A stretch of DNA of 64,000 nucleotides from Agapetus fuscipes (taxonomy: Eukaryota; Arthropoda; Insecta; Trichoptera; Glossosomatidae). A model generated the notes under the pieces. The model was given only the letters and a program-made list of their open reading frames with translations. It was not told where the DNA came from and did no database searches. Location of the stretch: contig OX637342.1 in assembly GCA_951799405.1 (NCBI GenBank), positions 18,771,298 to 18,835,297 on the forward strand, in the 5' to 3' direction. The translations under genes were made by a program, and so were the position numbers. Below, piece by piece: positions 1 to 10,140 of the stretch. Within the stretch, counting starts at the first letter, position 1, and every line of letters starts with the position of its first letter.

Positions 1-200
1 ACTCGTAAATGGAGGGTTGTGGATTTAGATCCCGGCGGGGCATAAAAAATATACCATCTTTATTCCTAAATATGCTCTTCGCTGGGTTGAAAAATTCATA
101 AAGCCTTTACCAAAGACCGGTCACTAAAGGTCCATCCAGCCTTACAGCAACTGGGGCTTGCTTAAGTATCTGCTAAATTACACCAGAATATTCGATTCAA
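1..200 (+). mobile_element. SINE-C, window-edge copy
   Basis: Starts inside the tRNA-like head (AAATGGAGGGTTGTGGATTT) and runs through CGCTGGGTTGAAAAATTC, ACCGGTCACTAAAGGTCCAT and CCAGCCTTACAGCAACTGGG. Confidence 0.8.
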
Positions 201-329
201 CATTTAATTAATTTCAAACAATTATAAATGATTATTAGGTACCTACCTATGATTTAACTTACTTCTAGAGTCTTCATTATCAAACCAACACAGCTACTAA
301 TATCCGACTTATTCGTGCCATTATTGGGT

Positions 330-553
330 AACATTAGAGGTTGGTATGAAGGTGACTCCCCGTTCTGTAAAAATTGGTTTTCTTTTGCTCGATTTCAGAG
401 AAAGACAGCAGAAGTTGCAAGGTTTATTTTCATCTGGGACTTTGTTTATTTGTATGCATACATGCAGAATGTGTAGGCGCGAACCTACATGTGCCTGTCT
501 GTGCGCATGCATTTAATATGATCCTTTAATGTTAACATATCTTTGCAGCTTCT
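330..553 (+). repeat. X-tail copy, diverged
   Basis: Shows GGTTGGTATGA, TTTCAGAGAAAG, GAATGTGTAGGCGCGAACCT and TGCATTTAATATGA in X-tail order. Confidence 0.75.
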
Positions 554-822
554 TCTCCTTCTTTTTGTGCCACTTCTATCGAAGATCGGCGATCATCATA
601 TCTATTTTGACTTTAGATGCTGCGGTTCGAAACAGAGATTTGGTGCTTCTGTCGAACCACTGTCGCAGGTTTTTCATCCACGATGTCCTTCGGCGTCTCT
701 GAGATCTTCTCCCCTCAATCATACCCTGTATGATAAGATGAAGGAGACGGTACTTCTCATTCCTCAAAATGTGACCGAAGTACATAAGGTTTCTCTGCTT
801 AATGGTTGGCAGAAGCTCTTTT
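543..822 (-). mobile_element. LINE ORF2 C-terminal fragment
   Basis: The minus strand 785-576 reads YFGHILRNEKYRLLHLI, GRRSQRRRRTSWMKNL and AASKVKIDMMIADLR, the usual C-terminal block of an endonuclease/reverse-transcriptase LINE. It is interrupted on its 5' side by a MITE at 823. Confidence 0.75.
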
Positions 823-1113
823 GGGGCCGTCCATAAATTACGTCATCGATTTTGGCCGATTTTCGACCCCCCCCCCCCCTTACAATCATCCTATAGTCAT
901 TATCTAATGACCCCCCCCCCCTCTTGCTGTAATAATGGATGAGCTTAATAATTAATAATGTTATATAACTTACATAATATTTTGCATATTGTGTAGAAAT
1001 TGGTATTTACAAGAACGACGTCACTTTTGGTACTCTTACATCATTTGCCATCATTCGCAGACCAGACTCCCCCCCCCCCCTTAATGCGAATGACGTAATA
1101 TATGGACAGCCCC
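823..1113. mobile_element. MITE with GGGGCYGTCCATA termini
   Basis: Terminal inverted repeats GGGGCCGTCCATAAATTACG (823) and the complement of TATATGGACAGCCCC (end 1113) enclose about 290 bp. The flanks CTTTT/TTTGTAG suggest a TTT target duplication and rejoin the LINE fragment. It contains three poly-C runs of 12-14 bases. Confidence 0.75.
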
Positions 1114-1139
1114 TTTGTAGTGCGCATTCATTGCAGGAC

Positions 1140-2100
1140 TTCTTCATTGGTGTTTTTGCAACTTAGATTATAGATTTTAGATAGATAGATTATGGAGAGT
1201 ATTATTTTCAAATAGAAAATAAACCCTTCTCAAAATAAACTTCAAAGACCTAGAAACTCATAAATTATTTACACTGAATCCGACCATGTTTAAGTTAAAC
1301 CTTACAAATTGATACCTATTATTAAGTTGTTTTTACAAAATAATTGCGTTATCATGTCAAAAGAACCAACTTTTCCAGCCTTCAACAAACTTTCCTAGCC
1401 TGTACGTATACCAAGTACTATAAACCTTTACATTCATACTCAATCGCTGCGTTTCGACAAAAAATATATTTAAACTAGAACGTTCATGAGAGGTGCTGCT
1501 TTAGATTGTATAAATTTTTTGGTGTACGATGTGGTTTACTGACAAACTCCCAAGTGGACTGAAGTTCAGAAATCAACAATGGGAATAAAAGACAAAGATC
1601 TATTGGAGGTCACAAAAAGTACAAATGGAGAAAGCTAGACGTGAAAATATATTATGTAAAGAAATGGAAAAGTATCTTTAAATATACGAAATTATTCATT
1701 ATGCATCCTATTACATGTTCTACATGTTAATCTTTTCTTTAAGTTGCAAAGTATAAATATTAACATAATAAATTCACAGTGTCATCAAGATCATAAAATG
1801 GTTCCATGGTTCCTCCTTATAGAGGACACACGTCTCCTGAGGACGTCGGATATGACTCCGACGAAACGTAGAGAAAATCGTTCTTCTTCTATTTTGCACG
1901 GTCAGTAAAATCCGTTTTTTCATTCTTTAAAATCATCAAGATCATCTTCATCATTTCACTTTCGCGTTAAACAAGCCCATCGTGGACTTGTGCGAAATGT
2001 TCGGAGCTCTAGCTTTCATGGACCACGGTAACAGATCCCGGAAAAAATCTCTCCAGCATTTTTAAAATTATTGGGAAAAGAATGCCCACAAAAAAGACAC
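1140..2100. other. No gene; one hammerhead-like fragment
   Basis: AT-rich and mostly unassigned. A palindromic-repeat relative (AAACTTTCCTAGCC, TTTTTTGGTGTACGATG) lies at 1400-1560, and a Penelope-type motif at 1837-1868. Confidence 0.5.
1813..1880 (+). ncRNA. Hammerhead-like motif of a Penelope-type repeat
   Basis: CTGAGGA, one extra C, then GTCGGA/TCCGAC (a perfect 6-bp stem with a 6-nt loop), then GAAACG, at 1837-1868. Hammerhead cores need CUGANGA and GAAA around stem II. The extra base makes activity uncertain. Confidence 0.4.
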
Positions 2101-2102
2101 GT

Positions 2103-2283
2103 GAAAGTTTGCGCTTAACAAATTTTCCAGCATTTGTACTTGCACAAGTAAAATCCAAACCTCAAATGAACACACACCCTGTAACTGTTGTCGACGTTAC
2201 CTGAAACAGGGGTTACATTGGTGAAGTGAACCATTTTTAACAATATGGGTGGTCAGCGTCATACCAACCTTTAAGTCAAGGAA
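2103..2283 (-). repeat. X-tail copy
   Basis: Reverse orientation, ending at the fixed boundary AAGTCAAGGAAAT. It lacks the TAGATTA tail. Confidence 0.8.
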
Positions 2284-2344
2284 ATAATTAATTAATAAAA
2301 TTGATAATCTTATGCACATTTCGGGCAGGACAAAAATAAGTAGG

Positions 2345-2575
2345 TGAACTTAATCTCTTCACTATTTTATTTTTAAAAAGCAGTGGTTCACTTTGCCAAT
2401 GTCACCCCTGTTTCAGGGAAGGACGGCAAGAGTTGCAGGGCTTATGTTCATTTGCGATTGAGTTTTTATATTGTAGGTCCACATGCGGAATGTGTTAGAG
2501 CGAAATTTTACATGTCTGCTTTTGGGAATGCATTTAATATAAATCTTAAATTATATATATCTTTCTAATCTAATC
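2345..2575 (+). repeat. X-tail copy, left arm of an inverted pair
   Basis: Begins near GGTTCACTTTGCCAATGTCA and ends in AATCTAATCTAATCTAA, running straight into an inverted copy. Confidence 0.85.
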
Positions 2576-2828
2576 TAATCTAAGCTGCAAAGATATATAT
2601 CATTTAAGATTTACATTAAATGCATTCCGACAAGCAGACATGTATAATTTCGCGCTAACACATGCCGCATGTGGGCCTACAATATAAAAACCCAATCTCA
2701 AATGAACATAAGCCCTGCAACTCTTGCCGTCCTTCCCTGAAACAGGGGTGACATTGGCAAAGTGAACCATTTTTTGTTTTTTTTTACAGTATGGGTGGTC
2801 AGCCGCATACCAACCTATAAGTCAAGGA
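2569..2828 (-). repeat. X-tail copy, right arm of an inverted pair
   Basis: Complete inverted copy from (TAATC)n to AAGTCAAGGAA. It is highly similar to the + copy on its left, so the two can fold into a long hairpin. Confidence 0.85.
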
Positions 2829-3221
2829 AGAATATCTTTGCAGCTTAGATTCGATTAGATTAGTGGAGGGTAAATTAGGCGCATATTTTTTAATATCCTA
2901 TGGATGGGTTGTCCCCTTAAGGCTCCATAAGCGGTCACTAAAGTAAATCTCCTCTGTCCCGTCGGCAGTTTTTGTGTTCGCCTTTATGACGATGCTCCCG
3001 ATGGCCAATTTATCGCACACTTAAGTGCGAGATATCACCAAGTCCTGCGAATATTAATGATGAATGCCCCATAAAACTGATTTACTCCTGGAGATCCTCC
3101 ATGGAAGCCATTACTGTAAATCATTCTATCACATTACAGCTAATCGGCGGATGATTTTGTGGTAAATTTAAGACAAATTGTTGCAGAACTTATGTGCCAA
3201 AAGATGTCTACTGTATTCACA

Positions 3222-3375
3222 AGAATAATGATGATGAGTTGGTGATTTTTTTGTAGCGCCGTTTCGTGATGTAATCACTCCAAGGGCGCTTGTGCATGTG
3301 ATGCCAGAAATTTGCTTGTCTTCAGTGCATTTCGGGATTTTCATGATTCTTAGCCCTCCCACATGATGAGGCTGT
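3222..3375 (-). mobile_element. L2-like LINE 3' end
   Basis: AATGATGATGA microsatellite followed by TAGCGCCGTTTCGTGATGTA and CAAGGGCGCTTGTGC, the antisense of the L2-like tail at 50880-51149. Confidence 0.65.
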
Positions 3376-3507
3376 TGTTTCTAGACTAAAAGACCAGCGA
3401 CTGCAAATGCACGCTTTCCAAACACGTAGTTCACTCTTCTGATCTGCTCTTCAATACGTCACTTGGCTCTAGTTTCTGCCAAGCGTAGTGTGAGGCTTAT
3501 TTTGGTA

Positions 3508-3780
3508 GGCCTTAGTCTAATCTAATCTAATCTAAGCTGCAAAGATATATATCATTTAAGATTCATATTAAATGCATTCCCACAAGCAGACATGTATAAT
3601 TTCGCGCTAACACATGCCGCATGTGGACCTACAATATAAAAACCCAATCTCAAATGAACATAAGCTCTGCAACTCTTGCCGTCCTTCCCTGAAACAGGGG
3701 TGACATTGGCAAAGTGAACCATTGTTTACAGTATGGGTGGTCAGCCGCATACCAACCTATAAGTCAAGGAACAGTGAATC
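3508..3780 (-). repeat. X-tail copy
   Basis: Complete from (TAATC)n to AAGTCAAGGAACAG and very close to the copy at 2569. Confidence 0.9.
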
Positions 3781-4317
3781 TTAAAATCGTTAATCCAGGA
3801 TTGCCCTGTATGGAAAAGTACAAATGAAAATGGCTGCCCTTTTTTATTGGGTCGAATCAAAATGCTCTGAGCAAGTATATAATACTATCTGAATGCACTG
3901 AATTAAATCTAATCTGTATTGTCTACTCCCAAGATTATTATTCTGTGATGAAATAGATGGACTCAGATCATCTCTAGGTTATCTCCATTTCCTAGAGAAA
4001 TGCATGATGAAACACGGATTTATCTGAGGCAAAAAAAAAAGCATTCTGAATACAAGTAGAATCCTTTTATTCACAGGCATGGAAATGCTAGGATTAATCC
4101 TTGGATCAGCGGATTTGTTGGGAGTTTTGCGAGGGATGAACTGAGGTTTTTGTTGAGGGTTGGATTACCCAGCTTTCTGCATTGTTAGTCTTTTCGTTGT
4201 ACTTAACTAGCGTAATCAAGCCTTCAATTTGTGAAGCTTGTGTTTTTATTTTTTACAAAAAAACAGAGAAAATAAAAATACGAATTCGTTATGTAAGGTT
4301 ATGATTAATTTGACCGG
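3781..4317. other. No feature recognised
   Basis: AT-rich intergenic sequence with no convincing ORF or repeat assignment. Confidence 0.5.
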
Positions 4318-4640
4318 TAGTCCGGTCGATAGCTCAGGTGGTAGAGTGCTTGCATTGCATGCCGAAAGCTCGGGTTCGAATCCCACCGAAGGTGTCAGAA
4401 ATGATTTCCCGTTTCGGTGTTTATTTCAAACCCCAAAATAAAATACCGGCAATGTTTACTCAGCCTTCACAAGAAATGAGTACCAGCACTCTCGGGAGCT
4501 GGAAAACCTCCACTTTAACTGAAGTGGTTGGCATAAGGCCGGCCCCCTTACCTGTAAAAATAAATAGGTTCAACTCACTACATGCGACCCCTTTGGGGAT
4601 AACGCGGCAAGAAGTTACACTATATGTGTAGCTTAGTTGC
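4318..4640 (+). mobile_element. SINE-B, full-length tRNA-derived SINE
   Basis: The head GGTCGATAGCTCAGGTGGTA holds a pol III A box (TAGCTCAGGTGG). CGGGTTCGAATCCC is the B box. The body (ATTTCCCGTTTCGGTG, CAGCCTTCACAAGAAATGAG) and the end (GCGGCAAGAAGTTACACTAT then GTAGCTTAGTTGCGTTGCG) follow. About 320 bp. Confidence 0.9.
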
Positions 4641-4703
4641 GTTGCGTTGCGTGACGAACTGAAAGATATTTTGTTTCATTGTTCTCTTTTTAATGAAAAA
4701 TAA

Positions 4704-4748
4704 TAACGTCACTAAGCTACACATACTGTGCAACTTATTGCCACGTTT
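4704..4748 (-). repeat. SINE-B 3'-end fragment
   Basis: ACTAAGCTACACATACTG and CAACTTATTGCCACG, inverted relative to the full copy at 4318. Confidence 0.6.
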
Positions 4749-4849
4749 TTGTGGCTGAAAACCTGAGACAATGGTTAAAAAAAGCACCAATTCTCTAACT
4801 TGAGCCGCAGCATCCAAGGTAAAAATATCAATGATGATCGCCGATCTTT
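4749..4849 (+). mobile_element. LINE 3'-coding fragment cut by the gap
   Basis: GCCGCAGCATCCAAGG onward reads AAASKVKISMMIADL in frame, matching the C-terminal peptide of the LINE piece at 576-785. Upstream bases match it with a frameshift. Confidence 0.7.
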
Positions 4850-5049
4850 NNNNNNNNNNNNNNNNNNNNNNNNNNNNNNNNNNNNNNNNNNNNNNNNNNN
4901 NNNNNNNNNNNNNNNNNNNNNNNNNNNNNNNNNNNNNNNNNNNNNNNNNNNNNNNNNNNNNNNNNNNNNNNNNNNNNNNNNNNNNNNNNNNNNNNNNNNN
5001 NNNNNNNNNNNNNNNNNNNNNNNNNNNNNNNNNNNNNNNNNNNNNNNNN
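4850..5049. other. Assembly gap, 200 N
   Basis: Exactly 200 undetermined bases, a conventional placeholder length, so the true size is unknown. It separates one LINE end (left) from another LINE (right), so a misjoin or collapsed repeat is possible. Confidence 0.99.
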
Positions 5050-6052
5050 ATCCTCCTCCTTCCCAGTGGAAACAGGAGTCCCACAGGGATCCGTTCTTGG
5101 GCCGCTCTTGTTCCTAATGTACACCTATGGACTCGAGACACTGATACATAGTCTTGGACTTAACGTTCACTGCTACGCTGACGATTGCCAAATTTACCTG
5201 GAGTGTGAGCCTGAGAAAATGCGAGAAGCATCTCAAAAAATTGCAGGAGGCATAGAAAGGATAGGGCACTGGATGGCATCGCACAAACTGATCCTTAACC
5301 CAGACAAGACAGAACTACTATACCTAGTGACCAGGAGGCGTAAGCCCCTCCTTGACCAGTCTCCGGTTGACATATGTGGTAGTGCTGTCATCCCAGCAAC
5401 CCATGTCCGAGTTCTTGGAGTAGAAATTGATCAGCACTTGGTACTCGATAGGCAAATTGGCAAAACAGTTAAGTCAGGTTTCTTCGCTCTCCGACAAATT
5501 AGAGCAATCAGAAGAAATCTGACAACAAAGGCCTTAAAAACTGTTGTCAATGCCTTCGTGCTGTCGAAAATCGACTACTGCAATGGCGTATATGCCGGAC
5601 AGCCCCAGAGCCAGCTGAAGAGACTCCAGTCTGTACTGAATGCCGCGGCCAGACTTATACATGGTGCCTCAAAGTTTTGCCATATTACGCCGCACCTGAA
5701 GTCTCTTCACTGGCTCAAGATTCATGAACGGGTCCAGTATAAGATAGGGTTGCTGGTCTTCAAGAGCCTGCGTGGGACCGCACCAAAATATTTAAAGGAT
5801 ATGATAACTCCAGCCACCACAAGCAGCAGAACAGCAACACTGCGATCAGCAGCATCATGTCGCAGTCGGATAGAGTTTCCAAGAAGGAAAAAGAAGACCG
5901 TTTTTGGAGATCGAGCCTTCAAGGTGGCTGCTCCAACGATATGGAACGGCCTCCCAGATGACCTGCGCGAAATGGATCTGGAGAGTACTTTTAGAAAGGG
6001 GTTGAAGACCCACCTGTTCGCGCGCTCATATGAGCAAGCGCCTTTGGGATGA
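5050..6052 (+). CDS. L2/CR1-like LINE reverse transcriptase, C-terminal part
   Basis: Open from the edge of the assembly gap to TGA at 6050. The first motif after the gap is [13 protein letters not shown], then [10 protein letters not shown] (catalytic YADD). The L2/CR1 C-terminal pattern follows: [49 protein letters not shown]. The N-terminal half and endonuclease are missing or lost in the gap. The start is not a real start codon. No internal stop is seen over about 330 codons. Confidence 0.9.
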
Positions 6053-6109
6053 CCAAGAGTCATGAAAAGGCGCTATAAAAATATTGTATTATTATTATTA
6101 TTATTATTT
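5050..6109 (+). mobile_element. L2/CR1-like LINE, 3' part with (ATT)n tail
   Basis: The ORF is followed by GGCGCTATAAAAATATTG and (ATT)7 at 6088-6109. The short microsatellite tail instead of poly(A) suits the L2/CR1 group. The left part is hidden by the gap. Confidence 0.85.
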
Positions 6110-6544
6110 ATGTGTAGATTAGTTGCGTTTTTTTTTAACCCAACAGGGTTTCCGTTTTTGATTCACACCATCGATGAGAATTCACGCAAGGCTTTATACT
6201 CGAAGTACTTGTGTTTTTCAGCTCGTCCTTTTTTCAGGTTCTCTCAAAGGCCTGAAAAAAGCTGTTGGCTTTACGGTCCCCATTTCGACGCGGACCAGCA
6301 TTCTTCCACTCCACAGGCCTGCAAACAGCTTTGCATTAATTGGACCTCACATGAGGGAAAGGCGGCTTTTTTCACCGATCGCATTCATTCAGCGTTTCAG
6401 GCACAGTCAGAACCCAACTAAATACAGGGGCGTGCATCCCATTCAGTCACATGCGCCTAATAGGTAGGCAATATATGGTTAAAAAACACATTTAATCTTG
6501 ATATTGAGATTTTAAATTCAAAATTTACGTTCGATCAGAGCCAT

Positions 6545-6690
6545 CGTTAGCAACTGAGCTACACATATAGTGCATATATCCTTGCCGTGTCCTACCCGAA
6601 GGTATCGCATGTGGTGAGTGGAACCTATTTATTTTTACAGGCAAGGGGGCTGGCCTTACGCCAACCATTTCGTGGTTCGATGTTACTGAA
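6545..6690 (-). mobile_element. SINE-B, 3' half
   Basis: GAGCTACACATATAGTGC, GTGAGTGGAACCTATTTATT and CAGGCAAGGGGGCTGGCC in reverse order; the head is missing. Confidence 0.75.
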
Positions 6691-6784
6691 GCGAACAATC
6701 AATAATAAATAATGTCAAAAAAAAAAATGATTTTAGAGGCATTAACTTTGTAATCGTTCATCTTAAGAGATAAAAAGAAAAACC

Positions 6785-6827
6785 ACTTTGTATTCGATTA
6801 CTAACTCATAGTAATCGAATACAAAGT
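6785..6827. repeat. Perfect 19-bp hairpin
   Basis: ACTTTGTATTCGATTACTA, loop ACTCA, then its exact complement. Confidence 0.9.
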
Positions 6828-7386
6828 AATGTCAAAAAAAGCTAAAAGCAACTTAAAATATATACATGTTTTATTTTTCTTAATCTGTTGACTGACGTGT
6901 TAACTATAAGTTTGCGTCGTCAGTTCGGAATAAGTTCTGTCCTAACTAAGTTTCCCATCGCAGGTCCGTCATTCACTGGCATGCGAGCGCTTTTTCACAG
7001 CCCAAGTCTACACGGTTCATGAGGGAATCCCTGAAAAAAAATAAGTCAATAAAAAGAACCTTCCTGCGAAAAAACCTTTTTTTTAAATAGACTTGTGAAA
7101 AGGAATATAGTTCCCCGTCAGTTGTCTTTATGCGAAAACAGAAGTTTGTGTGCATCCAATGTCATCTTTTAAACCAGGGTCGAAGTTATGGTCAAATGGC
7201 CAGGCGTGATTCGAACCAGCGTTATTTTGTTCAAAACATGCCTGTCAAGATTAGCGACTTGATCTCTTTGACCATAACATGCAAGCATAAATATGCCAGT
7301 ATAAACATGGATAGCTTTGTAAATGAAAATGGAGTATGTAAAAGCTTAAAGATAAGGGTTATTCACAAAAACGTTTGATCCATAGG

Positions 7387-7755
7387 TTTTGACAATTATA
7401 TTAATTTTTACAACTGAACAAATTTCAAAACTTAATTTAAATCGGATATTAACGAACCGCTTAGAGAGAACTTACATCATTCTCGACGTTTCGTCAGCGA
7501 CGTAGCCGACGTCTTCAGGAGAACATCCTCTCTGCACGATGACTGAGGATGAACTGAAAGATTTGTGACAAAGTGTTTTCAAATTCAGTTCATCCTCAGT
7601 CGTCGTGCAGAGAGGATGTTCTCCTGAAGACGTCGGCTACGTCGCTGACGAAACGTCGAGAATGATGTAAGTTCTCTCTAAACGGTTCGTTAATATCCGA
7701 TTTAAATTATGTTTTGAAATTTGTTCAGTTTTAAAAATTAATATAATTGTCAAAA
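7387..7755. mobile_element. Long fold-back element, about 170-bp arms
   Basis: The left arm from TTTTGACAATTATATTAA and the right arm ending TTAATATAATTGTCAAAA are inverted copies, with a loop near 7560-7581. Each arm has a Penelope-type hammerhead-like motif (7488-7518 minus; 7624-7654 plus) with CGAAACGTCGAG. Confidence 0.85.
7624..7654 (+). ncRNA. Hammerhead-like motif
   Basis: CTGAAGA, extra C, GTCGGC/GCTGAC stem (one G-U pair), GAAAC. A mirror copy is at 7488-7518 on the minus strand. Confidence 0.45.
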
Positions 7756-8021
7756 TGTCAAACGACCGTAATTCTAACTTAAACCTAATGATCCATAGGT
7801 GATCCATGAATCATAATTTTATTTGTTTGAAAAATTCCCATAAGTTGTGGCGGAGCCTTGGATTTGTTGTGTGTGAATAAATAACACCGATAGTTATTTA
7901 CTCGGCAGGCAAAAAATACATGGCTTTATGACTAGGTTCCTTAGCACTCAATGACAAAATATTTGTTTTTCTATTCCTTAGCAACCTGTCCGTGTCAAAC
8001 ATCACGATTTTGGAGTGCATG

Positions 8022-8264
8022 TCCGGTTGATAGCTCAGTTGGTGGAGTGCTTGCATTCCATGCCGAGAGCAAGAGTTCAATCCCCTCTGAGGGTGTCAGA
8101 AATGATTTCCTCTTTCGGTGTTAATTTCCAACCCTACATAAAATACCGACAAGGTTTACTCAGCCTTCACAAGAAAACCAGCGCCCTCGGTATCAGATAA
8201 CCCCCCACTTCAACTGAAATGGGTGGCGTAAGGCTGGCCCCCTTACTTGTAAAAATCAATAGTT
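8022..8264 (+). mobile_element. SINE-B, joined to an X-tail
   Basis: The tRNA head (GGTTGATAGCTCAGTTGGTG, B box AGAGTTCAATCCC) and body run to CCCTTACTTGTAAAAATCAATA, where an X-tail begins. The SINE-B 3' end reappears at 8520-8595, so the X-tail is inserted in this SINE. Confidence 0.85.
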
Positions 8265-8518
8265 CCTTGACTTATAGGTTGTTATGCGGCTGACCACCCA
8301 TACTGTAAAAAATTGGTTCAGTTTGCCAATGTCACCCCTGTTTCAGGGAAGGACGGCAAGAGTTGCAAGGCTTATGTTCATTTGAGATTGGGTTTTTATA
8401 TTGTAGGTCCACATGCGGCATGTGTTAGCGCGAAATTATACACATCTGCTTGTTGGAATGCATTTAATATAAATCTTAAATGATATATATCTTTGCAGCT
8501 TAGATTAGATTAGATTAG
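8265..8518 (+). repeat. X-tail copy inside SINE-B
   Basis: Complete from TTCCTTGACTTATAGG to TAGATTAGATTAGA; both sides are parts of one SINE-B. Confidence 0.9.
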
Positions 8519-8595
8519 AATACGTTTACTCGCCACATGTGACGCCTTCGCTCGCGGCAAGAAGTTACACTGTAAATGTAGCTTAGTTGCGTTAT
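8519..8595 (+). mobile_element. SINE-B 3' end (after nested X-tail)
   Basis: TTACTCGCCACATGTGACGC, GCGGCAAGAAGTTACACTG and GTAGCTTAGTTGCG complete the copy that starts at 8022. Confidence 0.8.
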
Positions 8596-9034
8596 GGAGT
8601 ATTGTTACTTTCCTACATTATAATACACATCTACAGAAAACTTCAAAGAAATTCAAATATTTAAAATAATAATTTTATAGAATGGACGAGCAATCCATAG
8701 AGGCAGGTATTTTTAACATATCGTTAAAAAATAATTTAACCTTGAATTAAGATTGTTAATGAAATTGTTTGTTCAAAATGTAGAATTGATTTGAACTAAA
8801 CAAAACACATTTTCTCGTAGAACGTAGTCTATCATTTTGCGGAACAAATAGTTTTTGTAATCAAGTCAGGCATTTCATCCAGAAAGATTTGATTCCCGCG
8901 GAAAACGTAGAAACACCAGGAACTCGCTCCGTTCATTGTTATGAAGCCGAGAAAATTCTACGAAATTAAGTAAATACTGAAATACTTAAAAACAAATCAA
9001 AGTGTGCAATTTTTTTTTTTTTTAAGAAATCCTG
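8596..9034. other. No feature recognised
   Basis: AT-rich, no convincing ORF or repeat. Confidence 0.5.
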
Positions 9035-9245
9035 TGTGGAAGACTCCCTGGATTCTAGAGACTCTAGGGGTCTATGACACTTGCTGTAGTGCCGCAGAGG
9101 TGTACGAGCTTGGTCGTTGCTACAAAGCGCCAATACTCAAGCAAGACCCAGTTACTGTAAGGCTGGATGGACCTTTAGTGACCGGTCTTTGGTAAAGGCT
9201 TTTTGATTTTTTTCAACCCAGCGAAGAGCATTTTTGGAAATATAA
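9035..9245 (-). mobile_element. SINE-C, 3' part
   Basis: Antisense body: AGGCTGGATGGACCTTTAGT, GACCGGTCTTTGGTAAAGG, CAACCCAGCGAAGAGCA. The tRNA head is missing. It has the variant end with GAGGTGT and TTTAAGAAATCCTGTG. Confidence 0.8.
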
Positions 9246-9424
9246 ATGGTTATTTTTGTGCTCCGAACAAACTATTATTATTATTTTATTATTTTCAGAC
9301 ACAGAATATTTCCATCACGTTGGGTTGCCGTGATTTAATTTCATATTAGATTTTCAGAACCACAAAACCTTATAAACAAATCTATTTTGTTGTATTAAAA
9401 AATATTTTACTACTTGTCATAATG

Positions 9425-9481
9425 TATAATCTAAGTGGCAAAGACATTTTAGCATTTAAAATTCACATTTAATGCATGCCC
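9425..9481 (-). repeat. X-tail, left half (split by LTR-like element)
   Basis: ATAATCTAAGTGGCAAAGAC to AATGCATGCCC. It continues at 10100 after the insertion. Confidence 0.75.
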
Positions 9482-10099
9482 TGTTTTGTTATTTTAAAAT
9501 AACATAGAAAGAACATTCTCGAAGTGTACAGTGTGTTTTGTGGGCCGAACGGTCACGGAAGTGGCCGAACTGCGCCGTGTGATCTGATCGGGCCGTCGCG
9601 TCGCTCATCAGTTCTCGGCAAGAGGTGAAGAGAGTCAGACGTCGGCGACCAAGCACCAATGTCTATCTACTTGGATTTCCTGCCAGCAAGGCACCCGCCT
9701 TGTGGACCAGAGGCATAGGAGACATAGTGCATAGGAACGCCCACCCAGGGGCTCCAACGTGTGGAGGCGTCCGCCTCGTGAGCCGCCGCTAGTTCAGTAA
9801 TCGGTAATCAGATTCAGTTCGGAACTCCAGTCAACAGAGTAGGGAGTGTTTTAGTGACATGGTACAGGTCGGGCCATTCCTTTATTTCCCCTTTTTCCCG
9901 CATATTACTAAAGTAAATAAACCCTCATTTGTTCATGTTAAACTTATCTTTTAAATATACGAAACAACCCTTCCCAAAATACAAGTAAGCAACACAAGGA
10001 AAGAACCCCAAGCCCTGAGAGTAATGCTGATGATAGCTAGCCGGAGTAAGTATCCTGTAGGTACATCCTAGAAGATACCTTTCAATTGTTAACATAACA
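9482..10099. mobile_element. LTR-like solo element, 618 bp, TSD GCCC
   Basis: Starts TGTTTTGTTATTTTAAAA, ends TTAACATAACA, and is flanked by GCCC on both sides (9478-9481, 10100-10103), interrupting an X-tail. TG...CA ends and a 4-bp duplication fit a solo LTR. The interior is GC-rich (9530-9860) and noncoding. A 112-bp derivative lies at 40435-40546. Confidence 0.7.
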
Positions 10100-10140
10100 G
10101 CCCATAAACAAACAAGTGTACCTTCACGCCGATACAATAA
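10100..10140 (-). repeat. X-tail, right half
   Basis: GCCCATAAACAAACAAGTGTA continues the copy broken at 9481, proving the insertion. Confidence 0.65.

Larger units (their letters stand above)
7357..7888. mobile_element. MITE with GGTTATTCACA ends, split by a fold-back
   Basis: The ends GGTTATTCACAAAAACG (left) and TGTGTGAATAA...ATAACACC (right), plus internal TTGATCCAT and GGATTTGTTG, match the uninterrupted copy at 45787-45889. The middle is replaced by the palindrome at 7387-7755. Confidence 0.65.

Noticed and set aside
4318..4390. tRNA gene candidates (good A and B boxes at 4318, 8022, 18262, 21955, 30066 and on the minus strand)
   Set aside because: Each runs into the same SINE body, the acceptor stems do not pair properly, and copies are dispersed. 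They are SINE heads.
4620..5151. ORFs spanning the N gap
   Set aside because: Open only because N codons are unread.
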